Shown: piece by piece, positions 62,313 through 64,000 of the stretch | Layout: every line of letters begins with the position of its first letter | How positions within the stretch are numbered: position 1 is the stretch's first letter | Assembly (NCBI RefSeq): GCF_001465835.2 | Contig: NZ_CP013661.2 | Location: 1,163,501 to 1,227,500 of the forward strand | From: Planococcus kocurii | GTDB taxonomy: Bacteria > Bacillota > Bacilli > Bacillales_A > Planococcaceae | Reading direction: 5' to 3' | Length of the DNA: 64,000 nucleotides | Translations under genes and position numbers: made by a program | Notes under the pieces: generated by a model | What the model was told of the DNA's origin: nothing | The model's database searches: none | What the model saw: only the letters and a program-made list of their open reading frames with translations

Positions 62313-64000
<1,688 letters not shown>

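Overview
The window reads as chromosomal DNA of a moderately low-GC Gram-positive bacterium of the order Bacillales. The block groES-groEL, CPBP protease, tatC-tatA, rex, ydiF-type ABC-F, tsaD-rimI-tsaB-tsaE follows the Bacillus subtilis ydi/groE region. Other Firmicute marks are a perfect CIRCE element, a SAM-I (S-box) leader on yitJ-metH, a MupG/MurQ/MurP/MurR locus, many TTG starts with strong Shine-Dalgarno (SD) sites, and Bacillaceae-type palindromic intergenic repeats. Family-level resemblance suggests Planococcaceae (Planococcus/Planomicrobium-like), but that is inference from gene content only. The right end runs into an rRNA operon (tRNA-Asp, 5S and the 3' part of 23S, all minus strand).

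Layout. 1-3.6 kb: MurNAc recycling (mupG partial, murP, murQ, murR). 3.7-10.3 kb: K+ transporter, old-yellow-enzyme, YfmJ-type reductase, a 43-residue small protein, luciferase-like monooxygenase, and a secreted lipoprotein MsrA-MsrB fusion. 10.3-10.96 kb: two kinds of repeat elements. 10.96-16.5 kb: S-box-controlled methionine synthesis. 16.9-22.2 kb: small uncharacterised proteins, CarD-like and MarR regulators, Dus, and a GAF-GGDEF cyclase. 22.6-26.1 kb: HutC-type regulator, YfcC-type carrier and opine-dehydrogenase-like enzyme, tied together by a shared operator-like palindrome. 26.2-27.5 kb: thioredoxin-like protein and DegV.

27.7-38.8 kb is the most unusual region. A minus-strand catabolic operon runs: 572-aa uncharacterised protein, dipeptidase-family protein lacking the usual first-metal ligands, DUF3726-like protein, aldehyde dehydrogenase, IclR regulator, RidA and a BCCT carrier. 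It has a strong promoter abutted by a 10-bp-arm palindrome and a CcpA-like site before the carrier gene. A second, nearly identical BCCT gene lies further downstream. I infer uptake and breakdown of an unidentified zwitterionic or amino-acid-like compound.

39-46.5 kb: TetR-MATE pair, SDR, DHA2 efflux pump, MscS channel and NtaA-type monooxygenase. 46.5-51.2 kb: an operon of two glycosyltransferases (one with a helical N-terminal extension) and an NCS2 nucleobase permease, visibly AT-richer in the glycosyltransferase genes. 51.3-61.1 kb: conserved housekeeping (GroE, Tat, Rex, ABC-F, t6A genes) with a DnaA-box cluster between ydiF and tsaD. 61.2-62 kb: an IS30-family remnant before the rRNA operon. 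No CRISPR array, prophage or plasmid origin was seen.
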